This document shows positions 38,881 to 48,498 of a stretch of DNA of 64,000 nucleotides, one piece after another. Within the stretch, counting starts at the first letter, position 1. Each line of letters opens with the position of its first letter. This DNA is from Anaerolineales bacterium (GTDB taxonomy: Bacteria; Chloroflexota; Anaerolineae; JAAEKA01). A model generated the notes under the pieces. The model saw only the letters and a program-made list of their open reading frames with translations, made no database searches and was not told the origin of the DNA. The stretch spans positions 1-64,000 of the forward strand of contig JACKBI010000001.1 in NCBI GenBank assembly GCA_020634615.1. The letters are read 5' to 3'. The position numbers and the translations under genes were made by a program.

Positions 38881-40668
38881 ATGCTCTCCGAACTTCACGT
38901 CTCTAATTTCGCCATTATCGATGACCTGCGCCTGACCTTCGATCCCGGCTTCAACGTGCTGACCGGCGAGACGGGCGCGGGCAAGTCAATTATCATCGAT
39001 GCCGTAGATATGCTCCTGGGCGGCAAGGCTGGCCAGGAGGTCATCCGCGCTGACGAGGATCTGACACAGATCGAGGGCGTCTTTGTGCTGGAACCGCATC
39101 TGGCAGCCAGCCTGACACCGCTCCTCGAACAAGAAGGGCTGGACGGCGACGATCCGGCGCAGTTGATCCTCTCGCGCGAGCTGCGCCGCGGCGGGCGCAC
39201 CGTGGCCCGTGTCAACGGGCGTGCGGTTGCGCTGTCGGTGCTCAACGAAATCGGCGACCGGCTGGTGGACATCCACGGTCAAACCGATCACCTGTCGCTG
39301 ATGCGTCCGCGCGAGCACGTCAACCTGTTGGATCGCTACGCCGGTCTGCTGGCCCAGCGTGAGCGACTCACCGGCGAAGTGCGCCATCTGAGCACCGTGC
39401 GCAAAGAACTGGCTTCCCTCCGGCGCGACCAGCGCGAGCTGGCCCGGCGCATCGACCTGCTGACCTTCCAGGTCGATGAAATCAGCGCGGCCGCGCTGGA
39501 ACCCGGCGAAGACGAGGCGCTGGAAGGTGAGCGCCGCCGTCTGTCCAACGCTGAACAGCTCACCCGCCTGGCTGAAAACGCCCGCAGCTACCTGGATCAG
39601 GGCAGCGACGAACAGGCGGGCGCAATGGATCTGCTGAGCGACGTGGCCGGCAAACTGGCGCGGCTGGTGGCCATCGATCCCGACGCAAGCGACATGCTGG
39701 ACGTGGCCGAGGCCCTCAACGACCAGCTTTCCGACCTGGCCCGCTCGCTGGAAGCCTACGTCGAGGGGATTGAATTCAACCCGGAGCGGCTGGCCGAAGT
39801 CGAAGAGCGGCTGAACCTGATCTTCAACCTGCGTCGCAAATATGGCGACACCCTCCCCGATATCATCAGCTTCGGTGAGCGCGCGCTGGCCGAGTTGGAC
39901 CGACTCACCAATGCCGAGGTTCGCACCGGCGAGTTGGAAACCGAGGAAGCGCGGCTGCTGGAAACGATTGGCGCGCAAGGCGCGGCGCTATCCATCGCTC
40001 GCCGCGCAGCGGCAATCCGTATGGCCGCTGAGGTCGAGCGAGAGCTGGCCGATCTGCGCATGGAACGGGCGCGCTTCGACGTCGATTTTCGCTGGAAGGA
40101 AGTGGACGACGGCGCTGTGGTCGTAGCCTCCGACGCGCCAGACGGCGTGGCGGCCGGGCGCTACAGCTTTGACACCAGCGGACTGGACCAGGTGGAGTTT
40201 TTCGTATCAGCCAACCCTGGTGAGCCGCTCAAGCCGTTGGTCAAGGTCGCCTCGGGCGGCGAGACCTCACGGCTCATGCTGGCACTGAAGACGGTGCTGG
40301 GCCGGGCCGACGAAACGCCGACGCTGATCTTCGACGAGATCGATGTCGGCATCGGTGGGCGCGTGGGATCGGTGGTGGGGCGCAAGCTGTGGGAGTTGAC
40401 AGCACGCAGGCAATCGCACGGTGCCGGTCACCAGGTATTGTGCATCACCCACCTGCCACAGTTGGCCGGCTACGGCGACAGCCATTTCGTGGTCCGCAAG
40501 CTCGTCATCGACCAACGAACGCGCACCGACGTGGTCGACCTGCGGGATGAGAATCGGGTGGAAGAGCTTGCTGCCATGCTGGGAAGTAACAGCAATGCCG
40601 GTCGCGAGTCGGTGGAAGAAATGCTGGCGGAGGTAGACAGCGCCAAACAGGCGTACCTCCGGTCCTGA
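38881..40668 (+). CDS. recN: DNA repair protein RecN
   Basis: 595 residues, SMC-like. N-terminal LHVSNFAIIDDLRLTF with Walker A LTGETGAGKSIIIDAV (about 32-47), a long central coiled coil, and C-terminal VASGGETSRLMLALKTVL signature with Walker B PTLIFDEIDVGIGGRVG, then CITHLPQLAGYGDSHF. It holds DNA ends during double-strand break repair. The start at 38881 matches the family N-terminus; a start 13 codons upstream lies in the word-repeat spacer. Confidence 0.95.
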   Translation: MLSELHVSNFAIIDDLRLTFDPGFNVLTGETGAGKSIIIDAVDMLLGGKAGQEVIRADEDLTQIEGVFVLEPHLAASLTPLLEQEGLDGDDPAQLILSRELRRGGRTVARVNGRAVALSVLNEIGDRLVDIHGQTDHLSLMRPREHVNLLDRYAGLLAQRERLTGEVRHLSTVRKELASLRRDQRELARRIDLLTFQVDEISAAALEPGEDEALEGERRRLSNAEQLTRLAENARSYLDQGSDEQAGAMDLLSDVAGKLARLVAIDPDASDMLDVAEALNDQLSDLARSLEAYVEGIEFNPERLAEVEERLNLIFNLRRKYGDTLPDIISFGERALAELDRLTNAEVRTGELETEEARLLETIGAQGAALSIARRAAAIRMAAEVERELADLRMERARFDVDFRWKEVDDGAVVVASDAPDGVAAGRYSFDTSGLDQVEFFVSANPGEPLKPLVKVASGGETSRLMLALKTVLGRADETPTLIFDEIDVGIGGRVGSVVGRKLWELTARRQSHGAGHQVLCITHLPQLAGYGDSHFVVRKLVIDQRTRTDVVDLRDENRVEELAAMLGSNSNAGRESVEEMLAEVDSAKQAYLRS

Positions 40669-40686
40669 TCTGGCGGTTGCGGCCTG

Positions 40687-40733
40687 AAAAACAATGGGCA
40701 GCCTGGTTGAACCAGGCTGCCCATTGTTTTTTT
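40687..40733 (+). terminator. terminator after recN
   Basis: 22-base perfect inverted repeat (AAAAACAATGGGCAGCCTGG arm start) with a one-base centre and a run of seven T. Strong rho-independent terminator. Confidence 0.9.
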
Positions 40734-40856
40734 GGGTCAGTCGCGGGGAGAATCTGCCGACACCCCGTTTGATGAAAACAGGACTCGGTCGGAGACCGGT
40801 CCGAGCGGTGAGAAATAGCGTCACTGGCTGCAAAGTGAAACGTACGGGCAGGCAAC

Positions 40857-40893
40857 AAAAGGACTGGCAGTCCTCGGAAGGACTGCCAGTCCT
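40857..40893 (-). terminator. terminator of the META lipoprotein gene
   Basis: 15-base perfect arms AGGACTGGCAGTCCT and AGGACTGCCAGTCCT around CGGA; the minus-strand read ends in CTTTTG. It lies 25 bases past the stop of the gene ending at 40918. Confidence 0.8.
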
Positions 40894-40917
40894 GATGGTC
40901 ACACGAAGCAGAGAATA

Positions 40918-43347
40918 TTAGTTGGCCGGAGCAAACTTCATGGTGCCGCTGTCGGCGAAGAGGTCGATGAACAGGTTGTCGCCGTCCATGAACCAGACCG
41001 CGGCCCCGTCGAGGTAGCGGACAAAGTCGTCACTCTGGGAGCCGTCAGGACACTGGGCGCGGGTCATGGCGCCGATCTCGATGGAGATGGATGAGCCGTC
41101 GATAGTGTAGCCGCCGGCGCCGCGGTTGCAGTCAGCCTGGATGCGAGCGACACCACTGGACTGGAACTGCACCGTGTAGTTGGCCGGGTTGGCCACATCC
41201 TGCGTGCCGTTCACCGCATCGGTGAAAGCGACCCACTGCCAGGGCTTGTTGAGGATGTCAGCCGCAACGGCCGGCTGCGTCACGGTCGGCGTGACAACGC
41301 CTTGCGTGGCAGGGGGCTCAACAGCCTCTACAGCGGCCGGCTGGTCCGGACTCGGCTGGAAGTACATGTTGCCGGCGTCGGCGAACAAGTTGATCACCAG
41401 GTTGTCGCCGTCGATCACGTAGGTCGCTGCCCCATTCAGGTCGCGCAGGAACACGTCTGAAAGGGTATCATCAGCGCAAGCCACGCGGGTCATTGTGGCG
41501 ACCTCGATCGTCAGGCTGCTGCCGTCCAGTGTATAGGCGCCGCCGCCGAGGTTGCAGTCAACCTGCAGGTTGACTGTGCCGTCGGGGTTGAGCAGCAGCG
41601 TATACTTCGAGGGATCGTCAACCGTTGTTGACGTATCATCGCCATAAAGGGACTCGGTCCACTGCCACAGCACACCGACGATCGTATCCGAGGGCGATGA
41701 GGAAGTCACGTCCTCTACCGGTGTGCTGGAAACTTGCACCAGCCCGCTGTCCTGCAACTCATAGGCGTTGACGACTTCCAGCGTGCCGCAGCACATCGGC
41801 TCGTCGGGCCCCTGGGTGATCATGTCAACGATGACCAGGTTGTCAGCGATGGACAGATCGATGATGGAGACACGGTCGCCCAGCAACGTGGTTGCCACGT
41901 TGGTTGGCGTACCATCGACATCCTGCACAATGGCCAAATCGTAGAAAACGCCACTGCCGCCGCCATTGCTGACCAGGATCGTGGCCACCGACGGCACGCC
42001 GTTCAGGTCGCCGCCAGCGGCATAGTCAGTGCTCTCGACGTAGATCTCAACCGGCACGTCGGGTGAAACTGTAGTGGTGTAAACGCCGTTGGTCAGCGTC
42101 ACCGTATCCGTGACGGCGATGCCGGTGTAGGTCATATTGCGCAGAACCTGCATGGCAGCCTCGTCAACAGGAGCCGCTTCCGGCGTATGGGTCTGATCGC
42201 CCGTGTCGGCGGGCGCTGCAACGACAGCTTCGCCAGCAGCAGCATAGCTTACAGCCAGCGCGCCGTCAGCCGTGCGCAGTTCCAGCTTGTCGCCTGTGAT
42301 GGTGTAGGTGGCAGCGGTTTCCAGGGCAGCCAGATACTGCGCTTCCTGGTCCATAACGCCTTCCGGCTCGGCGCAGAACATCATCGTCGAGGCGCCCATA
42401 CCGATGGTGATGTTATCGCCATCGACCGTGTAGGTGGTCGTGTAGTTGTTACAGCCGGCCGAACCACTCAGGGTGCCATCTTCGGCGAAGACCGCTGTGA
42501 TCTCAGTACCTGCCACCAGAGAGACTACTGCCTGCTTGCCGTTGTTAACGCCGGTAGCCGACCAGACGGTGCCAGTGAGGCCCGTCGACTGCTGCGGCTC
42601 GAAGGCCATGATGATTTCGCCGTCAGCATTGAGGAAGTGCAGCTGGTTTCCGACGACAACGTAGCTGGCGACATTGGCCAACCCGGCCAGATAAGCCTGC
42701 TCCTGCGCCGACTGCGGCTCGGGGCACGCCATCATGGTTGCGCCCATGGGACCGAAGGTCAGGCTGTCGCCGTCCAGCGTATAGCTGCCGAAGTAGTTGT
42801 TGCAGCCCGTGTTACCGGTGGCCTGTCCATCTACCATCGTCAGGGTAGCCGGCGCCTCGCGGTAGGGCAGCGTCAGGTTGCCGGCGCCGTCAAGATAGGC
42901 GATGAGCTGCCAGGTGGTACCTTCCAGCGTTGCCGTGGTCGCTGCGGGCGTCTTGCTTACGACTTCCACCAGCGAGTATTGCAAAGAAGATGCATCGGCG
43001 GGCGGATTGGGGATCGTGGTCTTCTCGACGAGAAGCTCGTACTCGTAGCCAGGCTCGAACTCAAACCCCTGGATGTCGCCGTAGAACAGCGTGTAATCGC
43101 CCTCGGGGGTTTCCTTGACCTGGAAACAGACCTGCGGTGCGACACCGACGCAAGGCTCGCGGTTGGGGCCGACGAAGAGTGTCATCGTTTCTCCGCCATT
43201 TTCGGAGGACGGAGCAATTTCGGTTGCTTGTGCTTGTTCAGGGACAGGCGCCGGCGCTGGGGCAGGCATCACGCATGCCGCCATCAATCCGGCAACGGCC
43301 AGGACCAACACAGCCAATGAGGCTTTCGACAGGTAATTTCTTTTCAT
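40918..43347 (-). CDS. secreted lipoprotein with DUF4377 and repeated META domains
   Basis: 809 residues. Signal peptide with lipobox ending at C25 (LAVAGLMAAC). Residues about 50-125 resemble DUF4377 (CVGVAPQVCFQVKE, YTLFYGDIQGFEFEPGYEYEL). Two META/HslJ domains follow (GTTWQLIAYLDG and GTVWSATGVNNG, each with GCNNY and a C-terminal Cys). After a central domain of unknown type come two more META-like modules with VDCNLGGGAYTLDG and ADCNRGAGGYTIDG. It has an AGGAG site. META domains are linked to stress-related envelope proteins; the role here is unknown. Confidence 0.85.
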   Translation of the reverse strand: MKRNYLSKASLAVLVLAVAGLMAACVMPAPAPAPVPEQAQATEIAPSSENGGETMTLFVGPNREPCVGVAPQVCFQVKETPEGDYTLFYGDIQGFEFEPGYEYELLVEKTTIPNPPADASSLQYSLVEVVSKTPAATTATLEGTTWQLIAYLDGAGNLTLPYREAPATLTMVDGQATGNTGCNNYFGSYTLDGDSLTFGPMGATMMACPEPQSAQEQAYLAGLANVASYVVVGNQLHFLNADGEIIMAFEPQQSTGLTGTVWSATGVNNGKQAVVSLVAGTEITAVFAEDGTLSGSAGCNNYTTTYTVDGDNITIGMGASTMMFCAEPEGVMDQEAQYLAALETAATYTITGDKLELRTADGALAVSYAAAGEAVVAAPADTGDQTHTPEAAPVDEAAMQVLRNMTYTGIAVTDTVTLTNGVYTTTVSPDVPVEIYVESTDYAAGGDLNGVPSVATILVSNGGGSGVFYDLAIVQDVDGTPTNVATTLLGDRVSIIDLSIADNLVIVDMITQGPDEPMCCGTLEVVNAYELQDSGLVQVSSTPVEDVTSSSPSDTIVGVLWQWTESLYGDDTSTTVDDPSKYTLLLNPDGTVNLQVDCNLGGGAYTLDGSSLTIEVATMTRVACADDTLSDVFLRDLNGAATYVIDGDNLVINLFADAGNMYFQPSPDQPAAVEAVEPPATQGVVTPTVTQPAVAADILNKPWQWVAFTDAVNGTQDVANPANYTVQFQSSGVARIQADCNRGAGGYTIDGSSISIEIGAMTRAQCPDGSQSDDFVRYLDGAAVWFMDGDNLFIDLFADSGTMKFAPAN

Positions 43348-43420
43348 GAGTAATCTTCTCCTGAGAGGGGTCGCGGCCACTCTGGCCGCTGCGATGTGAT
43401 AGTTGCTATTGGTTAAGACG

Positions 43421-43459
43421 CTCTGGTCTGGCCATACGGTACGGCCAGACCAGAGTTTT
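43421..43459. repeat. hairpin between the PA14 gene and the META lipoprotein gene
   Basis: Arms CTCTGGTCTGGCC and GGCCAGACCAGAG (perfect, 13 bases) around a 9-base loop. A TTTT run follows on the plus strand, not on the strand of the genes, so its use as their terminator is doubtful. Confidence 0.6.
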
Positions 43460-43509
43460 CATGCACACACCGGCTGATTTGTTCAGCGGCGTTCTGAAAC
43501 CGGACAGGG

Positions 43510-44301
43510 TTAGCCAGGGAACCAGCCCGCCTCGGTCTTGGAGCACTTGAACGACTGCTGGGGCACCGACGGATCACAACTTACTGTGAACGTAGTCCAC
43601 GAGTCAGCCGTGCACTGGCCCCAGACGGTGATCTGCGGCTCGGTCTCAATGGACCCGCGATTGGGTGAGTTCCAGGCGCCATCCGACTGGAAGCAGTTCA
43701 CCTGATGGATGCCCTGTTGAATGCAGGGGGTGTAGTCGCCGAATCTGGTCTGCACACTGGTCGCTGAGGCGGGACCGCAGTTGTTCGGCGGCGGCGGTGG
43801 GGGCGGTGGCGGTGTCGGATTTGTACCCGGCTTGACAAGCTGCCAGTTCACAAAGACAAATGCTGCCTGAGTAAACTCGCGATACAGCACCTGCACCTGT
43901 TGCCATCCCTGATTGAGGGGAACATCGACAGTGAGGCTCTTGCCTGACTGGCCTGCGCCGCGCGTGTCGAGAAAAGTGACGCCGTTGATGATCAGCGCTA
44001 CTTCGTCGTCAGCCTGCAATGTAAAGCGGGTTGTGCCGGCGTTGAAAAACACCTGAGAATCGAAGCGCGCTGTGAAGTTGTCAACCGGTACGCCGGCTCC
44101 GGGTGAGCCGAATCCCCAGTTGAATGCGATAAAGGGCACGGTCTGTATCAGCACCGGATTTCCGGCCCAGTTTGGGTTGTTGAAGTAGGAAGCTGTCCAG
44201 GTGTTGCCGCTCTGGGCGTTCACCGTAGCCGGCGAAGCCGTGCCAACCAGAGGCAGCAACAGCACGGCGGCCAGGATCGCTGTAACAAGTAGTCGTTTCA
44301 T
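43510..44301 (-). CDS. secreted PA14-domain protein
   Basis: 263 residues. A signal peptide (about 1-28) is followed by a PA14 domain (about 33-160; WTASYFNNPNWAGNPVL, VDNFTARFDSQVFF, VALIINGVTFLD), a Pro-rich linker and a C-terminal region with six cysteines (about 175-263) that should form disulphides. PA14 domains usually bind carbohydrates. A GAGGAG site precedes the ATG. Probably in one transcript with the lipoprotein gene upstream. Confidence 0.82.
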   Translation of the reverse strand: MKRLLVTAILAAVLLLPLVGTASPATVNAQSGNTWTASYFNNPNWAGNPVLIQTVPFIAFNWGFGSPGAGVPVDNFTARFDSQVFFNAGTTRFTLQADDEVALIINGVTFLDTRGAGQSGKSLTVDVPLNQGWQQVQVLYREFTQAAFVFVNWQLVKPGTNPTPPPPPPPPPNNCGPASATSVQTRFGDYTPCIQQGIHQVNCFQSDGAWNSPNRGSIETEPQITVWGQCTADSWTTFTVSCDPSVPQQSFKCSKTEAGWFPG

Positions 44302-44326
44302 GGGTTGCACTCCTCGGAAAGCAGGG

Positions 44327-46153
44327 CTATTGGCCGGCATCCAGCATCGCCGGAACGGCGCTGGCATCGTCGGTGATGTAGAGCGTGCCCGTGACAGGCG
44401 ATTCAGGATGGACCCGACCGACCCAGACAGCGTATGTTCCAGCGACCGCGTTGTTTACGATGACCTGCGGATTCATGTTGCCGGTCTCGGCAGAGTCATC
44501 GCTGCATGCGATTGACTCATCGGGACCAAGAACAAGCAGGGTCGCATCGCTGTCGCCCTCGAAGTAGACGTTCAACGCATCCTTTGCACCCGACCAGTCG
44601 AAGACGTGATCCGGGCTTTCGTTGACCAGGCCGTTGCACGTCGGATTGTCCAATCCCAGTTGGAACAGCGGGATCATACCTTCGGCCGTGATCTGCACGG
44701 TACCAACCGGTGCGCCGAGCTTCTGAAGCTGCGCCTGGCCGCTTTCCGCCTGTATGTCAGCCTGGATTGCCTCCATGTCCACCACTGGGGTCGGTTCTTC
44801 CAGCACTTCAGGTACAGCGGGACGCTGAATGAAGCTGCCAAGATCGAAGGTTCCGATATTGACATCGGGGTTGGTCGTCAGCACCAGAACTCCGGGGATC
44901 AGCTGATTGCGTGCATAGCTGCCCACCCAGATACGGTATTGCCCCTCGATCGGATTGTCTATGGAAACCACCGGATCCTGCAGATGATCGTTGGCGTCGT
45001 CGTTGCAATAGACGTTCCCATCAGGTCCAACAACCACCAGTGTCGGATCATCGTCGCTCACGAAAAACGCCTCGACGAAGTCCGCCGTACCGCTCCAGTT
45101 GACGGTTACCACGGGCTGCTGATTGACATAGCCAGGGCACTCGGGGTCGATTGCCGCCGCGTTCAGATCGCCGCCGCCGTTGACGCTGACAAAGGTCGGA
45201 TCAAGCGGGAAGCCGGCCTGCAGGTCAACGGTGATCAGCGCCGCGGTCTCGTCGCCCACCACGTTAGCGGCCAGCCGCATGGTCAGGCCATCGGAACCGT
45301 AGATCGACGCATCGTAGTCGACGGCCGTAAGTGCGTCGCCATCGACGGTAAACGTGATCACCGTCGGCAACAGGTACAACTGACCGCTTTCCTGGCCCGT
45401 CAACGTGACCTTTACCATTCCATCGTCGGTGATTTCCCACGTTCCGTTCTCGATGACCACGGGCTCGTCGTTGTAATAGTCGCTGGTCAATGTCACGGTC
45501 CCATCGTCGTTGAACGTCAGCGCGCGCAACAGGGAGGAGCCGTCGGCAGCACGATCGAACGACAGGAACGTCCTGTTGAGAATCGGCTCGTTCTGCTGTG
45601 AAGGCTCGACCATAGCAGCAGCCGGCGGTTCAGCCGACGGCTCGGTCGATGGCTCGGCCAGGGGTTCTGTCTCTGCTGCCGGGGTCGGTTCGGCGGCCGG
45701 CGCTGCCGCCAGCATACCCGGCGAGAAGCGCAGAGTTGAACCGGTCACCGAATCTGTCGCCACGAGTCCATCACCTTCGACGGCCAGACGAATCGTGCGC
45801 GGCTCGACGATTGACTGTCCTTCGGTGGTTCCCAGCGTCACGACGACATCGCCCTGTCCGCTAAGCAACCACGTACCGGATTCCATCAACTGGGTCGCGT
45901 CGGCTAACTCTGTCACCAGTTCGACGTTGCCGTCGGGCGTCAGCTTCAAGCTCAGCTCGCGGGTATTGCCCGCCCCGTCGGAAGCTGCAACGGAGTAGGT
46001 GCCTGCCAGTTGGGGTGCAATCTGAGACACCATATCGACAACGGTTGGAGCGACCGCTGCCATTTGTTCGGGGCTGACCGGCTGGCCGGCAACACAACCG
46101 GACGCTGCCAGCGCGATCAGTAGAATCGCAATCAGGATGGGATGCTTCAGCAT
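44327..46153 (-). CDS. large secreted lipoprotein with repeated beta domains
   Basis: 608 residues, lipobox at C20 (LAASGC). Two N-terminal beta domains of similar build (about 45-145 and 195-300; WTW-type strands GTWLLSGQGDVVVTL and GTWEITDDGMVKVTL), joined by an Ala/Glu/Pro linker. The C-terminal half has two related modules with ECPGYVNQQPVVTVNWSG ... YCNDD and TCNGLVNESPDHVFDWSG ... ACSDD, each ending GQYRIWVGS or GTYAVWVGR, like pre-peptidase C-terminal-type domains. No catalytic residues seen; function unknown. Confidence 0.75.
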   Translation of the reverse strand: MLKHPILIAILLIALAASGCVAGQPVSPEQMAAVAPTVVDMVSQIAPQLAGTYSVAASDGAGNTRELSLKLTPDGNVELVTELADATQLMESGTWLLSGQGDVVVTLGTTEGQSIVEPRTIRLAVEGDGLVATDSVTGSTLRFSPGMLAAAPAAEPTPAAETEPLAEPSTEPSAEPPAAAMVEPSQQNEPILNRTFLSFDRAADGSSLLRALTFNDDGTVTLTSDYYNDEPVVIENGTWEITDDGMVKVTLTGQESGQLYLLPTVITFTVDGDALTAVDYDASIYGSDGLTMRLAANVVGDETAALITVDLQAGFPLDPTFVSVNGGGDLNAAAIDPECPGYVNQQPVVTVNWSGTADFVEAFFVSDDDPTLVVVGPDGNVYCNDDANDHLQDPVVSIDNPIEGQYRIWVGSYARNQLIPGVLVLTTNPDVNIGTFDLGSFIQRPAVPEVLEEPTPVVDMEAIQADIQAESGQAQLQKLGAPVGTVQITAEGMIPLFQLGLDNPTCNGLVNESPDHVFDWSGAKDALNVYFEGDSDATLLVLGPDESIACSDDSAETGNMNPQVIVNNAVAGTYAVWVGRVHPESPVTGTLYITDDASAVPAMLDAGQ

Positions 46154-46273
46154 CGAGTGAACTCCTTTCGAATTCGCAGCGTATCCACGCTGTCAGGATG
46201 GATGATCATCTATGCGACAAGGGAGCAATGTGGAGTTTCCGAAAACCTCCTGGCGTGAATGTTGAGAGCGATG

Positions 46274-47644
46274 CTACCAGGGGCAAGTCCCGGAAAGGGC
46301 GGAAATGCTACTGGTGGGCGCCCAATACTGCACCGATGGATTGTTTGGATCGAGCGTGAAGCGGTACCAGTACTGATTGCCATTCCATGCCCTGTCTGAT
46401 GCCGGGAACGTACCACCCGCCGGGCTGAAGTTGCCCATCAGTGCTCCGCCAGGAAACTGGTAATAGGGGGCACTGGGTATGGACACAATGGAACACTGGG
46501 CTGGCTGGCCCGAACCGTAGGTGACGTTGACCTGATCCTGCACGCCATACTGAGACGAAAAGGCGTGTATATGCCCGGTCGTGCCAGCCGTGACATTGAC
46601 GCTCATCGACACGCTCCAGGTTCCCTGTCCGCCGCTGCCAACCTGGGATCCCTGTAAAGTCGTCGTCTGCTGCCCGAGAAACTGGTTCGCGCTGTTGAAA
46701 GCCTGCACCACGATAGTCGAGTTGAAGAGACCCGCTCCGATGCCGCTGACCGTAAACGGCAAGGGCACGGTCGCGTTGTTGGCCGGAGCCTGGATATCGA
46801 GGAAGGGCGTCGTCTGGCCAGAGCCGTACGTGACAGAAACCTGAGCCGGCGCCACATTGGATTGCGGCGATGTGGCCTGGATGTAGCCAGCCGTGCCGGG
46901 AGCTACGTTGACTGTCAGAGTCGCCTGCCACGTGCCAGGGCCGCCCGTTCCCACGTTCGGACCTTGAAGCGTGGTCGGCACCTGCGCCAGCAGTTGCCCG
47001 CCGTTTGTGAACGCGCTGACGACCACATTGCCTTCGAACAAGCCAGCGCCGGTGCCCGTGGCCGTGAAGACCAACGGTACAACCTGTCCCGCTGTCGGAG
47101 TTGAGATCGTCACATATCTCGTCGGCGAGGGCGGTGTCGGCGAGGGAGTCGGATTGGGTGGCGGCTGACCGCCAGGAATCGTCAGCCGCTGACCGACAAA
47201 GATGAGCCACGGATTGCTGATGCCGTTGGCGGCCGAAAGCTGCGACACGGTGGTGCAGAAACGGCGCGAGATGGAAAACATCGTGTCGCCAAAAGTCACC
47301 GTATAGACGTTGCCGTTGATCGGCCCCTTGGCATGCGCCGTTGGCCCCGTGTCACAGGGCACCGTGCCGCCACCGGGCGGAGGCGTCGGCGGCGGGTTGC
47401 CTCCGCCGCAGTTGTTCGGCACAACCAGAACCGTGCCAGGGCGCAACACGTTGGGATTCGGGCCGATCACCGCCTTGTTCATGTGGTAGATCTGCTGCCA
47501 GGTAGTACAGAACTGGCGCGCGATACTTGCCAACGTATCGCCTGGCTGTACGACATAAGTCGTCGTGCCCTGAGCCGCAGCGGGGACGACCAGCGCGGCA
47601 CTCAGCACCAGCAGAAGAAGCAGCACCAGTAGGATTTTGCGCAT
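46274..47644 (-). CDS. secreted LysM protein with Gmad2-like Ig domains
   Basis: 456 residues. Signal peptide (1-25), two LysM domains (about 28-76, YVVQPGDTLASIARQF; and about 113-160, YTVTFGDTMFSISRRF), Pro-rich linkers and two Ig-like domains of the Gmad2 kind (about 175-275 and 285-375; both with PFTVSGIGAGLFNSTIVVQAF-like strands and GTGGPGTW). The C-terminal 80 residues are unassigned, with two cysteines. LysM binds peptidoglycan, so the protein should sit on the cell wall. Confidence 0.85.
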   Translation of the reverse strand: MRKILLVLLLLLVLSAALVVPAAAQGTTTYVVQPGDTLASIARQFCTTWQQIYHMNKAVIGPNPNVLRPGTVLVVPNNCGGGNPPPTPPPGGGTVPCDTGPTAHAKGPINGNVYTVTFGDTMFSISRRFCTTVSQLSAANGISNPWLIFVGQRLTIPGGQPPPNPTPSPTPPSPTRYVTISTPTAGQVVPLVFTATGTGAGLFEGNVVVSAFTNGGQLLAQVPTTLQGPNVGTGGPGTWQATLTVNVAPGTAGYIQATSPQSNVAPAQVSVTYGSGQTTPFLDIQAPANNATVPLPFTVSGIGAGLFNSTIVVQAFNSANQFLGQQTTTLQGSQVGSGGQGTWSVSMSVNVTAGTTGHIHAFSSQYGVQDQVNVTYGSGQPAQCSIVSIPSAPYYQFPGGALMGNFSPAGGTFPASDRAWNGNQYWYRFTLDPNNPSVQYWAPTSSISALSGTCPW

Positions 47645-47667
47645 CGATCCACCTCCGGGTCACCCTG

Positions 47668-48498
47668 TCAAGTCAGTCGTTCATAACACATGAATAGCTG
47701 GCCTACGCCGGCAGCGTCATACGTCAGGCTGTGCAAGCGCATGTCCACTGGTCTCTCAAGCAGACCACCCTCCACGATACTGGAAAACGAAGCGCCGCCC
47801 AGCAACCGTCCAACCTGCGTCAGATACAGCCGGTCGAGCACCTGATCTGCCAGCAGCATATGCAGCACCTGTGGACCGGCAGCCGAGTAGACCGTCCTGT
47901 AACCAAGCGAAGCAATCGCGTCAACCAGCCCACGGCCCGTGACCTGTTGCGCACCTGCAATGATAACACGACCCGTCTGTCGCTCAAGTTCGCAGATGCG
48001 CGCCGGATCACTCTCTTCGGTGGTAAAAATCACCACGTCGCGGTCACCGTCTGCCAACACAGCCGGGATTGGAAAGTCCAGACTGCCACTGATAATGGCC
48101 AGCGCCGGCTGCGCCGGCAGGCCGCGATCGGCGCGCCAGATACGCAGATCCTTGAATTGCGGGTCATCGTAGACTCGCAGGATTTCCTGCGCACGCCCGG
48201 CCGCGTAGTCCCGCAGATAACGTCCGCTGCTGATGATGAGATCGGCCTGAACAGCCAGTTCCTGAAACAGACGCCAGTCGCGATCGTTGGCGATGTTCGA
48301 CGGAACCGTCAAACCCGTCCCATCCGTGCGCGCCACCGCGATCCGGCCATCGAGGCTGGTCACGAAATTGGCAACGACATAGGGACGCCCGGCCGCTTCG
48401 GCCAGCCTCCGCAGATCATGCTCCAAATACAGGCCACGCAGTGGCACCGTAGCCGCGGGCTGTGGAACCAGCCTGGTTACAGGCCCGGCGTCACTCAT
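47668..48498 (-). CDS. RibD C-terminal-like reductase
   Basis: 276 residues of the dihydrofolate-reductase fold as in RibD_C: N-terminal RPYVVANFVTSLDGRIA, the central DLIISSGRYLRDY, LDFPIP and the C-terminal GPQVLHMLLADQVLDRLYLTQVGRLLGG. Such enzymes reduce pyrimidine or other carbonyl substrates with NADPH. No RibD deaminase part is attached and no riboflavin genes are near, so the substrate is unclear. Its ATG overlaps the preceding gene by 4 bases. Confidence 0.82.
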   Translation of the reverse strand: MSDAGPVTRLVPQPAATVPLRGLYLEHDLRRLAEAAGRPYVVANFVTSLDGRIAVARTDGTGLTVPSNIANDRDWRLFQELAVQADLIISSGRYLRDYAAGRAQEILRVYDDPQFKDLRIWRADRGLPAQPALAIISGSLDFPIPAVLADGDRDVVIFTTEESDPARICELERQTGRVIIAGAQQVTGRGLVDAIASLGYRTVYSAAGPQVLHMLLADQVLDRLYLTQVGRLLGGASFSSIVEGGLLERPVDMRLHSLTYDAAGVGQLFMCYERLT